Origin: Bin5 sp034422415
GTDB lineage: Bacteria; Chloroflexota; Anaerolineae; Caldilineales; Caldilineaceae
Direction: 5' to 3'
Length of the DNA: 64,000 bases
Assembly: GCA_965202955.1 (NCBI GenBank)
Contig: OZ241871.1
Location: 1,178,001 to 1,242,000 of the forward strand
Every line of letters begins with the position of its first letter. Positions within the stretch are counted from its first letter, which is position 1. A model generated the notes under the pieces. The model was not told the DNA's origin. It saw only the letters and a list, made by a program, of their open reading frames with translations, and ran no database searches. A program made the position numbers and the translations under genes. Shown here one piece after another: positions 28,047-36,484 of the stretch.

Positions 28047-28886
28047 ATGCCTGACGGACCGCTGAACTTAGACCAGGACTACACGATCGACACGCCGGAA
28101 AACGTCTCTTTCAGCTATGACATTGCCGGCATCGGCAACCGATTTATCGGCGCGCTGATCGACAGCTTCATCGTCACCTGTCTGATGGTTATTCTGAACA
28201 TTCTCTTGTTTGCAGTCCTCTATTGGGACAACGCCGACTTCGTGTCGCTCTTTGAAATCGAGAATACAAGCTGGCTGGGGGGCTTTGCCATTGCGGTGTT
28301 TGCCCTGCTCCAATTCATCATCTTCTGGGGCTATTATACCCTGTTTGAATTCTTGTGGAATGGTCAGACACCGGGCAAACGGCTGGTAAAGATTCGCGTG
28401 CTGCGGCTGGATGGCAACCCGGTCGGCTTCGTCGAGGCGCTCTTGCGCAACCTGGTGCGGCCAATCGACTTTCTGCCCTTCGGCTATGCACTGGGCCTGG
28501 TGGTGATGTTCTCCAACGAGAAGAGCCGGCGGCTGGGTGATTGGGCTGCGGGCACGATCGTCGTGCGCATGCGGGCGGACCTGTCGCTCGATTCACTGGT
28601 CGAGTCGGCGGGAAGGGAAAGGCAGCCCGAAGCCGCCGGGAGTTCGTCCCTGCTGCTGGAATTCCCCCACATCCGCCAGCTGTCCACGTCCGACTATGAA
28701 CTGATCCGGGAAATGTTGGCGCGCAAATGGTATGGAGGCTCGTCGAACATTATGTTGCGCCGGTTGGCGCAAGCGATCGCGGCCCGGCTCGACAAGCCGA
28801 GGCCGACCACAACACAGGCGAGCGTCAACTTCCTGAACGCGGTTGCCGAAGCCTACCGCCAGCTGCAGCCAAAAGACCGCAGCTGA
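28047..28886 (+). CDS. RDD-family membrane protein
   Basis: 279 aa. The RDD domain (YDIAGIGNRFIGALIDSFIVTC ... FLWNGQTPGKRLVKIRVLR ... NEKSRRLGDWAAGTIVV) is in the first ~175 residues with four transmembrane helices; the C-terminal ~100 residues are cytoplasmic. The start has AGAAGG 5 nt upstream, all of it in the 11-nt gap to the divergent SpoIIM start, so the two 5' ends must overlap. In related genomes these occur with DUF58 and MoxR genes. Confidence 0.9.
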   Translation: MPDGPLNLDQDYTIDTPENVSFSYDIAGIGNRFIGALIDSFIVTCLMVILNILLFAVLYWDNADFVSLFEIENTSWLGGFAIAVFALLQFIIFWGYYTLFEFLWNGQTPGKRLVKIRVLRLDGNPVGFVEALLRNLVRPIDFLPFGYALGLVVMFSNEKSRRLGDWAAGTIVVRMRADLSLDSLVESAGRERQPEAAGSSSLLLEFPHIRQLSTSDYELIREMLARKWYGGSSNIMLRRLAQAIAARLDKPRPTTTQASVNFLNAVAEAYRQLQPKDRS

Positions 28887-28942
28887 GCGACGGAGCAAGA
28901 TCCCAATGTACAGACGCTGATATCCCCCGACGAGGCAAGCCA

Positions 28943-29707
28943 ATGGACGACAATGCCCCTGTCATCGACTCTTCGCCAGACCAGTATCACAGCGATGGCG
29001 GCGCGGCGCCGGGCGCACGCATCGCCTACACAATCAAAGAGATGCCGGAAGACCTGCGGCCGAGGGAGCGGCTGGAGTTCGCCGGCGCCGGCGCGCTGAG
29101 CGTCGCCGAACTTCTGGCCATCATTCTACGCACCGGCGGCCGGGGCGAGAATGTCATCAGGCAGGCCGAGCGGTTGTTGACCGAGTTCAACGGACTCCCC
29201 GGGCTGGCACAGGCGAGCTTCGAGGAGCTGACGAAGGCGCATGGTGTGGGCCAGGCGAAGGTCACCCAGATCAAGGCCGCAATCGAACTGGGACGCAGAC
29301 TGCTGCTGGCCGGGCCGCAGGAACGGATGAAGATCCAGAGCCCGCAGGATGTCGCAAACCTGTTGATGTTGGAGATGGGTTTACTAGAGCGGGAACAGGT
29401 TCGGGCCGTCCTGCTGGATACGAAGAACCACGTCCAGCGGATCGCGGAGGTCTATTCCGGCAGTCTGAATGCGGCCGCGATTCGCGTTAACGAGATCTTT
29501 ACCGAGGCGGTGCGCGCCAACAGCGCGGCCCTGATCGTCGTACATAACCATCCCAGCGGCGATCCGACGCCCAGCCCGGAAGATGTGCAGGTGACGGAGC
29601 AGATTGTGGCCGCGGGGAAACTCCTTCAGATCGACGTCCTCGACCATCTGATCATCACGCGCACCAGTTATGTCAGTCTGAAGGAGAGGCGTTTGGGGTT
29701 TGAATAA
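28943..29707 (+). CDS. radC: DNA repair protein RadC
   Basis: 254 aa from MDDNAPVIDSSPDQYHSD. UPF0758 family. The C-terminal JAMM/MPN+ metalloprotease-like motif is intact: EVYSGSLNAA and VVHNHPSGDPTPSPEDVQ; a helix-hairpin-helix-like segment (ELLAIILRTGGRG; KAHGVGQAKVTQIKAAIELGRR) precedes it. The classical RadC repair phenotype is disputed, so the physiological role is open. The start has GAGG 8 nt before it. Confidence 0.93.
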   Translation: MDDNAPVIDSSPDQYHSDGGAAPGARIAYTIKEMPEDLRPRERLEFAGAGALSVAELLAIILRTGGRGENVIRQAERLLTEFNGLPGLAQASFEELTKAHGVGQAKVTQIKAAIELGRRLLLAGPQERMKIQSPQDVANLLMLEMGLLEREQVRAVLLDTKNHVQRIAEVYSGSLNAAAIRVNEIFTEAVRANSAALIVVHNHPSGDPTPSPEDVQVTEQIVAAGKLLQIDVLDHLIITRTSYVSLKERRLGFE

Positions 29708-29722
29708 TAGGTACCGGCACGG

Positions 29723-30520
29723 TCACGCCGGTGCGCTGACGCTGCGGAGATAGTCGGTCACGGAGCGCACTTCGCCGGGATGCAGCTGCTGGTCCCGTTT
29801 CGTGCGCACATACTTCTTCAACTGATCGACGCGCAGCACGGGTATGGTGGGGTTCTCAATCTGCAGTTCTATGGCCGGGTTGATGAAGACCGCCGCGCTC
29901 TCGATGGGGATGTCGGCCGCGTTCACGTTGAGCGCACCGCTCGACTCGCCCTCCTGAAGCAGTTCGCGGACCTTCTGCTCGACCTCATCCTTCTCCCGCG
30001 CCGGATTCCCCAGCCCTTCGCGGTTGAGAAATGTGAGCAGGCGGCCCATGGTGAACCGTTCCCGCCATCGGTCGCCTTCGACCGTGACCGTGCCCTTGTC
30101 GCTGCGCACAAGAAAGACGCGCACACCCAACGGGCCGACCAGCAGGTAGGGCAGCTCATCCAGCCCCCACAGGAAAAGCGCGTATTTGTCGTCGAACCCT
30201 TTCAATCCGCTCTCGACAAGCTCATCCGGGCGCGCCACCCGTTTGCTGCCCGGCCAGCGGCGGGGCGCAAAGCGGTTGATGTAGTAGCTGCCTATATTGG
30301 AGGCGATAAAACCGACCGCCAGTCCGCCAAAACTGATGACCGGCCAGTATCGCTGAATAAAGGCGACGAGAGCGTTGGAAGCCTGTTCTTCGGACTGGAA
30401 CCAGTTGGGCGTAAAGCTGGCGAGGAGGCCGACGAAGAGAATCAGCAGGCCTGCCAGGGCAATACGCCGCCCGCGCTGCTCCTTGGATTTGATCGCTGGC
30501 AGATTGCGGTAAACTTTCAT
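29723..30520 (-). CDS. Membrane protein with NERD-like domain
   Basis: 265 aa. Two transmembrane helices near residues 20-35 and 58-80 (IALAGLLILFVGLLASF; WPVISFGGLAVGFIASNIG). The middle part (LPYLLVGPLGVRVFLVRSDKGTVTVEGDRWRERF) resembles the nuclease-related NERD domain of other bacterial membrane proteins, in which a GPxGVxV strand and a conserved tryptophan recur, but a catalytic site cannot be identified with confidence. It is upstream of nothing obvious on the minus strand except plsX, 29 nt away, so it may be co-transcribed with plsX. Confidence 0.55.
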   Translation of the reverse strand: MKVYRNLPAIKSKEQRGRRIALAGLLILFVGLLASFTPNWFQSEEQASNALVAFIQRYWPVISFGGLAVGFIASNIGSYYINRFAPRRWPGSKRVARPDELVESGLKGFDDKYALFLWGLDELPYLLVGPLGVRVFLVRSDKGTVTVEGDRWRERFTMGRLLTFLNREGLGNPAREKDEVEQKVRELLQEGESSGALNVNAADIPIESAAVFINPAIELQIENPTIPVLRVDQLKKYVRTKRDQQLHPGEVRSVTDYLRSVSAPA

Positions 30521-30549
30521 AGACTGAATTTCTTGGCTGTTTGAAACGG

Positions 30550-31578
30550 CTAGCGCTGGAGGGCGACCAACTCCTCATGGCTGGGGATCAGCTCACTGAT
30601 ATCTGACTGAATCTCCTCGACCAGCCGGGAATCGATCAACTGTTTGGCGACGCGGAGCGCGTGGCGGATGGCGTTGGTGTTGCTTCTGCCATGGCCGACG
30701 ACGATCAGATTGGAGAGCCCGAGCAGAACCGCGCCCCCGTACTCGCTGTCATCGAGACGCCGGTGCATCCTGCGCAGGGCCGAGCGCACCAGCAGGCCGC
30801 CAATGCTGCTGATCGGCCCGGCCTTGATCTCATCGAGCAAGACACCCTGGGCCAGTTTGACGATTCCCTCGGCCCCCTTCATAAATACGTTGCCGGTAAA
30901 CCCGTCGGTGACCACAACGTCGGCGACATGATTGGCCACGTCGCGCGCCTCGATGTTGCCCATAAAGCGGATGCCCGGTGTCTTTTCGAGCAACGCCGTC
31001 GCCTCCAGGACCAGTTGACTGCCCTTGCCTTCCTCTTCGCCATTGCTCAGAATGCGGACGATTGGATTCGACACGCCCATGATGCGCCGGGAATAGATGC
31101 TGCCCATGACGCCGAACTGCTGGAGCTGCTCCGGCTTGACGTCGGCATTGGCCCCCACATCCAGTATCAGACAGAATCCCCGCGAAGTGGGGAAGGGAAC
31201 GATCAGCGCAGGACGCTGGATGCTCTGCATACGACCAAAGTGCAGGATGCCTGCTGCCAGCGCCCCGCCCGTATTGCCCGCGGTCACGAATGCGTCGGCC
31301 TCCCCTTCCTTCACCAGCTTGCAGGCCACAACCATCGAACTGTCCTTCTTGGTGCGCACCGCTTCGGCCGGTTTGTCCGACATCTCGATCACTTCAAGCG
31401 CAGGCACAATCGGTAACTCCAGCCCCCGCGTTGGGTGCCTTGCCAACTCCCGCTCGATGACATCGGGACGGCCGACCAGCGAGACGGTCACGCCGAATTG
31501 GCGGGCCGCCAAAATTGCGCCGGCGACGATATCATGTGGCGCGTTGTCGCCCCCCATAACGTCAAGGGCAATATTCAT
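30550..31578 (-). CDS. plsX: Phosphate acyltransferase PlsX
   Basis: 342 aa from MNIALDVMGGDNAPHDIVAG, with GGAGGAA before it. Converts acyl-ACP to acyl-phosphate for phosphatidic acid synthesis. Motifs: DVMGGDNAP, VTAGNTGGALAAG, DVGANADVKPEQLQQF and VVTDGFTGNVFMKGAEG. The reading frame extends 40 codons upstream, but only into the intergenic region. fabD/fabH, common neighbours, are absent. Confidence 0.95.
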   Translation of the reverse strand: MNIALDVMGGDNAPHDIVAGAILAARQFGVTVSLVGRPDVIERELARHPTRGLELPIVPALEVIEMSDKPAEAVRTKKDSSMVVACKLVKEGEADAFVTAGNTGGALAAGILHFGRMQSIQRPALIVPFPTSRGFCLILDVGANADVKPEQLQQFGVMGSIYSRRIMGVSNPIVRILSNGEEEGKGSQLVLEATALLEKTPGIRFMGNIEARDVANHVADVVVTDGFTGNVFMKGAEGIVKLAQGVLLDEIKAGPISSIGGLLVRSALRRMHRRLDDSEYGGAVLLGLSNLIVVGHGRSNTNAIRHALRVAKQLIDSRLVEEIQSDISELIPSHEELVALQR

Positions 31579-31611
31579 GCAGCAGTTCCTCCAGTCAGAG
31601 ATGTGATTCAG

Positions 31612-31620
31612 TGCTATACT
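31612..31620 (+). promoter_or_regulatory. Extended -10 box upstream of the aldolase gene
   Basis: TGCTATACT on the plus strand, initiation expected near 31627, about 70 nt before the start at 31698. It is a copy of the same nine-base word found upstream of several other genes here. Confidence 0.5.
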
Positions 31621-31697
31621 ACTACAAGTTCGGAGTAAAGTAGAAATTGTCCGAAATACAGGAGTTGTAGATCTTTTGCCCGTTTCCAGGAGGAGCA

Positions 31698-32345
31698 ATG
31701 GGCTGCGGATTCGATGAAATGACGCGCAGGATCAAGGATGAAGGCATCGTTGCAATCGTGCGCGGCGATTTTCCCTCCCACAAGATCCTGGAGATCGGGG
31801 ACGCGCTGCTGGCCGCACCCCTGCCTGTGATGGAGGTGACGCTCAACACGCCCGGCGCGCTCGAACTGATCGGGATGTTGCGGGCCCGCTTTGGCGAAAA
31901 TATGATCATCGGGGCCGGGACCGTGCGGACTGCTGGGCAGTTCGACGCCGCGGCCGCGGCCGGCGCGCAGTTCACGGTGGCGCCAGGGTCGAATCCGGAG
32001 GTGATCGCCCGGGCCCGCAGTGCCGATATTCTGCACATACCCGGCGTCTTTACCGCGACCGAAGCCGACCAGGCACGGGATGACGGCGCCCGCCTGCTGA
32101 AACTCTTTCCCGCCGATATCGGCGGCCCCGCCTACCTCAAAGCCCTGCGCGCGCCCCTGGATGACGTCGAGTTCGTGCCCACCGGCGGCATCGGCCCGGA
32201 GAACGCGGCAGCCTGGGCCGGTGCCGGTGCCGCGGCTATCGGTGCGGGCAGCTGCCTCGTCACCGGCCCAAATCAGCCCATGGCCGACCTGATCGAGCGC
32301 GCACGCGCGCTGCGCCGTGCGTGGCAATCTGAGGGAAGTTCCTAG
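31698..32345 (+). CDS. eda: KDPG/KHG-type aldolase
   Basis: 215 aa. A class I aldolase of the 2-dehydro-3-deoxy-phosphogluconate/4-hydroxy-2-oxoglutarate family. The catalytic glutamate is in MEVTLNTPG, the phosphate-binding GAGTVRTAGQFDAA follows, and the Schiff-base lysine is in LLKLFPADIGG; PTGGIG supplies the last phosphate site. AGGAGG stands before the ATG. Specific sugar-acid substrate not determinable; no kinase or dehydratase partner lies nearby. It converges with the nnrD-nnrE gene. Confidence 0.9.
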   Translation: MGCGFDEMTRRIKDEGIVAIVRGDFPSHKILEIGDALLAAPLPVMEVTLNTPGALELIGMLRARFGENMIIGAGTVRTAGQFDAAAAAGAQFTVAPGSNPEVIARARSADILHIPGVFTATEADQARDDGARLLKLFPADIGGPAYLKALRAPLDDVEFVPTGGIGPENAAAWAGAGAAAIGAGSCLVTGPNQPMADLIERARALRRAWQSEGSS

Positions 32346-32420
32346 CCTAGGCCTTCAACTTAGGGATTCATCTTGCCGCCGGGAGTTCGAAGCGGGCATC
32401 CTTTTTGCTGATCCGGCCGG

Positions 32421-34196
32421 CTATTCGCGCAGTTCATTCATGGCCGCGGGCAGATGGGGAAGCAGGTCCCTGGCAACGACCCCTGCACTGCCGATCTTCC
32501 GTTCGCAGAACTCACCGGCGCGACCGTGCAGCCAGGCACCAAGGCAAGCGGCATCGAAAGGGGACAGACCTTGAGCGAGGAGACCGGTGATGACGCCGGC
32601 CAGGACGTCCCCGGTGCCGGCGGTGGCCAGGGCAGGGGTTGCGACCGGCAGGACAGCCAAGGTCCCCTCTGGGTCGGCGATGAGTGTGTACGGGCCTTTG
32701 AGGAGTACGACCGCTTGCCAGGCGGCTGCGCGCGCCCGCACCAACGCCCAGCGGTCTTCCTCGACTTCCTCCACAGACAAAAAGCCGCAGAGCCGGGCCA
32801 TCTCCGCCGGGTGCGGGGTCAAGACGCAGGCTTCGGGCAGAAACGACGGCCAGTTGTCCAAAAGGGCCAGATTGTTGAGTCCGTCGGCGTCGATGACGGT
32901 CGGCGGCAGGGGCGGGATCTCGGACGGCAACTGATCGCGGCGGCGAATTGTGCCGAAGGCAGGGTTGGCCTCGCTGTCCGTCCCGTCTTTCTCGCCCGGA
33001 CCTGTCTGACCATCTGGTGCGGCGAATCCGCCCGGCAGTGCCGAAGGGCGCTGCCTGTGATTTCTGCCCAGGAAACGCTCCATGAACCTGCGGGTGGCGG
33101 TTTCCTGGCCCATGCCGCAGCCGATGAGCAGGGCATCGTAGCTGCCCAGCTTGGCGTTGATGGTGGCCGCCGCGTCCTCGTTGACGACGCCCAGGTCGTG
33201 GCTGAGGAGCAGCCAGGTCGGCTCGACGAGTGCCGATGAGACAGGTACCCAGACAGGCTGCGGTATGGCGCCCGTCACCAGCCCCGCCCCAATCCGGCCC
33301 ATCGCCGCACAGCTGAGAAACGCCGCGCCCGGGTAGTTGACGCTACCGACGACCGCCATCGCTTTGCCGAAGGTGCCCTTGTGGCTGTTGCGGCTGCGCG
33401 TCGGCAGGAACTCCGCGATCTGTTCGGGCGCAAGGAAAAAGGTGCGCGTCTCGGCGGTCAGTTCAGGTGGGATGCCGATGTCCGCTACCGCCAGTTCGCC
33501 CAGGGCGGCCGCGCCCGGAAACATGAAATGACCGGTCTTGGCGCAGCCGAACGTGACGGTCATGTCGGCCGCGACGGCGGCCGGGTCGAGCGCGCCGCTG
33601 TCGGCATCGAGTCCGCTGGGAAGATCAACTGCGACGACGGCGGGTTGCGATACGGCGTCCGCGCCGGCCTGCCTCGCGCCGGTCTCCGAAGCCCGCCGGC
33701 TGCCGCTGCGGACCTCGGCCAGCTGCTGGAGAATGCGGGCCAGTACGCCGTCGATGGGGCGATTCGCGCCTGTTCCCAAAAGGGCATCCACGACGACCGC
33801 GGCCTCGTCGAGCCAGGCCCGCAGTTGTACCGCGTCGACATCCTCATCTGCGCTGTGGGTCGAAACGTTGCGTTCGAGCAGTTTGCCGAAGTGCCCCTCG
33901 TAGTCCTCCTTGGGCCCGGTCTTGCGCTTCCAGAGATAGACCCGCACGCGATAACCGGCGTCGCTGAGATGACGCGCGCAGGCCAGCCCGTCGCCGCCGT
34001 TGTTGCCCGGGCCTGCCAGCACCAGCACAGACCGGTCGGCGCTGCGCGGAAAGCTTTCCTGGATCGCGCCGGCCAGCGCCGTTCCGGCCAGTTCCATCAT
34101 GGCGGCATAGCTGTGGCCGGCCGCATCGGCCTCCTTCTCCAGGCGCTGCATCTCGGCGACCGAGACGATTTTGATGTGGTCGGCGATATCTCTCAT
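32421..34196 (-). CDS. nnrD: Bifunctional NAD(P)HX epimerase / dehydratase
   Basis: 591 aa from MRDIADHIKIVSVAEMQRLE. N-terminal YjeF_N epimerase (~1-230, GPGNNGGDGLACARHL) repairs R/S-NAD(P)HX; the C-terminal ribokinase-like dehydratase (~255-591) contains GTFGKAMAVVGSVNYPGAA, GLVTGAIP, VIDADGLNNLAL, LTPHPAEMARL and AGTGDVLAGVITGL. The dehydratase carries an unusual ~55-residue low-complexity insertion (PSALPGGFAAPDGQTGPGEK ...) before VIDADG, and the N-terminal half has a 20-residue serine/arginine insert (RSGSRRASETGARQAG). A longer reading overlaps the upstream gene and is rejected. Confidence 0.92.
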   Translation of the reverse strand: MRDIADHIKIVSVAEMQRLEKEADAAGHSYAAMMELAGTALAGAIQESFPRSADRSVLVLAGPGNNGGDGLACARHLSDAGYRVRVYLWKRKTGPKEDYEGHFGKLLERNVSTHSADEDVDAVQLRAWLDEAAVVVDALLGTGANRPIDGVLARILQQLAEVRSGSRRASETGARQAGADAVSQPAVVAVDLPSGLDADSGALDPAAVAADMTVTFGCAKTGHFMFPGAAALGELAVADIGIPPELTAETRTFFLAPEQIAEFLPTRSRNSHKGTFGKAMAVVGSVNYPGAAFLSCAAMGRIGAGLVTGAIPQPVWVPVSSALVEPTWLLLSHDLGVVNEDAAATINAKLGSYDALLIGCGMGQETATRRFMERFLGRNHRQRPSALPGGFAAPDGQTGPGEKDGTDSEANPAFGTIRRRDQLPSEIPPLPPTVIDADGLNNLALLDNWPSFLPEACVLTPHPAEMARLCGFLSVEEVEEDRWALVRARAAAWQAVVLLKGPYTLIADPEGTLAVLPVATPALATAGTGDVLAGVITGLLAQGLSPFDAACLGAWLHGRAGEFCERKIGSAGVVARDLLPHLPAAMNELRE

Positions 34197-34237
34197 GAAA
34201 TGCCTCGTGCAAGCGGGCAACGCCGACGGCGGCGAAT

Positions 34238-35503
34238 CTATGCCACCCGAATCGGATGCGGTACGGGCTGGTTGAAGAGATAGCCCTTTTGGTTGAAGGG
34301 AACCTCGTCCGGCTGTGAATTGCCTAGCGCGTCGGTGGCCCTCGTCATAATGGTGTGCTCGCCGGGCTGCGCATCCCAAATGAAACCGAAGCGCGCCCAC
34401 GAGTACTGTATCTGCGGCGCTGTCATCTCCGCACTGCGCCAGGTTTCGCCGGCGTCGAGGCTCCACTCCACCTTGGCTATCGGACTGGCGGGCGAGTGCG
34501 CGTAGCCACGGATTCGGGATGCGCCGGCCGGAAGCTGCGCCGGCCAGGGAAGCGCCAGCGCGCTCTTGATCGTCTGGGTCGTCGCCACCTTGCCCAACGC
34601 CTCGCCTTCGGGCGGGTGATCATCGCCGATCAGCGTGTAGGAGGTGGTGTTGTTGCGGGTCCAGACCTGCGTGGAGGAGACGACGATCTTGCCCAGCCAC
34701 TTGATGCTGGTGCTGCCCACCCATCCAGGCGCCAGCATCCGCAGCGGAAAGCCATGATCTTTAGGCAGCAGCTCGCCGTTGAGCGCGTAGGCCAGCAGCG
34801 TATCCGGGTCCATCGCCTTTTCGACCGGAATCACGCGGCGGAACCCCTCCTCGGGGGAGTCCTTGTCCAGCCCAATCAGGAGCACGCTGACCGCCTCCTC
34901 GGTGATGCCGGCCAGCTTCAGCACGTCGCGCAGCGATACGCCGGTCCATTCGCCGTTGCTGACCGCGCCCGTCATCCATTGCGTGCCTTTTGCCGGCTGC
35001 CCCTTGACCAGATCGAACATGGCCCGGTGGTTGCCCGCGCACTCCAGGTAGGAGATGAGCGTGCGGCTGGGCAGGTTCCGTATGTCGTCGTAGGAAAGCT
35101 CCAGCTGCTCGGTAATGGCATCTCCCTCGACAGAGAGCCGCCAGCCGGCCGCATCCAGGTCGAGGCTGGCCGAGTTGTTACGCACAAAGAAAAGCCGATT
35201 TGGCGTGAGCAGCCCCTGCATGTTTTGCAGACGCGTTTCGAGACTCCCGCCGCCGTGATCGATGAACGGCGCCGGGTCCTTGAAATGAAACGGCTCCTCT
35301 GTTGCGGCATCCGCGGCGGCTTGCGGCGGCGCGGCAGGCAGCTGCACGCCCGTACAGGCGGACAGGACCGCGGCCGCCCCGCCAGCCGATAGCAACTGCA
35401 GGAAACGACGCCGGCCGATGCCCCGGCCGCGTGCAAGCAACCGGAGTTGCGTTTGCTGCGGGCGGTCCGTTGCCGGCCTGAATCTCCCCTTTTCCTCAAT
35501 CAT
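34238..35503 (-). CDS. Tat-exported sulfite-oxidase-like molybdoenzyme
   Basis: 421 aa. A twin-arginine signal (RRRFLQLLSAGGAAAVLSAC; basic n-region from residue ~23) ends in a lipobox-like LSAC at Cys50, so it may be an exported lipoprotein. The oxidoreductase molybdopterin domain has the molybdenum-ligand cysteine in YLECAGNHRAMF and GVSLRDVLKLAG; the Mo-cofactor dimerisation domain follows (IRGYAHSPASPIAKVEWSLD, TNQPDEVPFN-type end). No heme partner or MsrP-like membrane subunit is adjacent. Substrate unknown (sulfite or a related S-oxide are family precedents). Confidence 0.85.
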   Translation of the reverse strand: MIEEKGRFRPATDRPQQTQLRLLARGRGIGRRRFLQLLSAGGAAAVLSACTGVQLPAAPPQAAADAATEEPFHFKDPAPFIDHGGGSLETRLQNMQGLLTPNRLFFVRNNSASLDLDAAGWRLSVEGDAITEQLELSYDDIRNLPSRTLISYLECAGNHRAMFDLVKGQPAKGTQWMTGAVSNGEWTGVSLRDVLKLAGITEEAVSVLLIGLDKDSPEEGFRRVIPVEKAMDPDTLLAYALNGELLPKDHGFPLRMLAPGWVGSTSIKWLGKIVVSSTQVWTRNNTTSYTLIGDDHPPEGEALGKVATTQTIKSALALPWPAQLPAGASRIRGYAHSPASPIAKVEWSLDAGETWRSAEMTAPQIQYSWARFGFIWDAQPGEHTIMTRATDALGNSQPDEVPFNQKGYLFNQPVPHPIRVA

Positions 35504-35542
35504 CGCTCTCTCCCTCGACAGAAGCCGCAGCCTATCTTTCCC

Positions 35543-36454
35543 TCAGCCCGGCTTGCCAAAGCGCAGCAGATAGCCATTCAGGTCGCGAATGGCGAACTCC
35601 CTCATGCCCCATGGCTCGTTCGTCGGTTCGCGCACAATGGTGACGCCGGCAGCCTTGTAGCGGTCGAAAAGTCCGTCAACGTCCTCACCGATGGTGATAT
35701 AGAAAGCGACAGTCTTCTTTTGGGGCAACTCTTCATCGATTTGGGAAAGCTGAAAATGCGCGCCTTCCGGTGTCCATTCACCGCAGTGGATGCCGCCGTG
35801 CGTGGGCGGATCACCGTAGAGAAAGCTGATCGTAAAGCCCAGCTTTTCGCAATAGAACTCGGCCGCCGCCATGACGTCGGGGACAGCCAGTATGGGAGCC
35901 AGCTGGTAAACTGCCTGCGCGCTGCCGGGCAGTTGACCCGTACGCCACTGCTCGGCTGTGATGCCGTAAACGATTTTATCATGGCCGGTCGGGTCCTTGC
36001 TATACTTTTGGCGCAGACGCCCCCTGCGCCTGAAGCCGACTCTCTCGGCAAGGCGCAGAGAGGCGGTGTTCGGTTCGGCGATCCACAACTCGACCCGGTC
36101 CAGCCCCATCTCGTCAAAACCATAATCGAGGGCAGCGCGCACGGCCTCGCTCATATAGCCGTTGCCCCACTGTTCGGGGTGGAGCATATACCCCATGCCC
36201 GGCACGCCCGAGTTGCCGACATATTCGACGAATCCCAGGGCAGGGCCATCGGCGGCGGTGCGCAGCGTCCAGGTCGTGTTCGGTCCGTTGTACTTGTGGT
36301 CGACCAATTCCCGCGTCTGCTCCGGTGACGCGTGGGGCGGCGTATCCATGAAGCGCATCGCGTCGGGGCGGCGGTAGAAGTCGTAAAGGTCGTCCACGTC
36401 GGCGAGCTCAAGGGGTCGCAAAATCAGCCGTTCGCTGGTGAGTGAAGATGGCAT
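35543..36454 (-). CDS. GNAT acetyltransferase - VOC domain fusion
   Basis: 303 aa. Residues ~5-170 are a RimJ/RimL-type GNAT (SERLILRPLELADVDDLYDF; MLHPEQWGNGYMSEAVRAAL; NTASLRLAERVGFRRRG). Residues ~185-300 are a glyoxalase/bleomycin-resistance (VOC) module (APILAVPDVMAAAEFYCEKL; GDPPTHGGIHCGEW; FAIRDLNGYLLRFGKPG), retaining histidine and glutamate positions typical of metal or ligand sites. Single-chain fusion is visible because there is no stop or start in between. Such fusions might couple acetylation with ligand binding; function unknown. Part of a minus-strand run with the neighbouring genes. Confidence 0.85.
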   Translation of the reverse strand: MPSSLTSERLILRPLELADVDDLYDFYRRPDAMRFMDTPPHASPEQTRELVDHKYNGPNTTWTLRTAADGPALGFVEYVGNSGVPGMGYMLHPEQWGNGYMSEAVRAALDYGFDEMGLDRVELWIAEPNTASLRLAERVGFRRRGRLRQKYSKDPTGHDKIVYGITAEQWRTGQLPGSAQAVYQLAPILAVPDVMAAAEFYCEKLGFTISFLYGDPPTHGGIHCGEWTPEGAHFQLSQIDEELPQKKTVAFYITIGEDVDGLFDRYKAAGVTIVREPTNEPWGMREFAIRDLNGYLLRFGKPG

Positions 36455-36484
36455 CGAAGGGTCTCCTGAAATGGGTCTGATCTG

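Noticed and set aside
29712..29731. Inverted repeat ACCGGC/GCCGGT after radC
   Set aside because: It overlaps the neighbouring convergent gene end and is not followed by a T-run on either strand; weak evidence for a terminator.
33381..34283. Long plus-strand frame opposite the NAD(P)HX repair gene
   Set aside because: Antisense shadow of a well-supported gene.
35998..36006. TGCTATACT on the plus strand inside the GNAT-VOC gene
   Set aside because: It lies within coding sequence antisense to any plausible gene; probably chance, though it warns that the word alone is not proof of a promoter.
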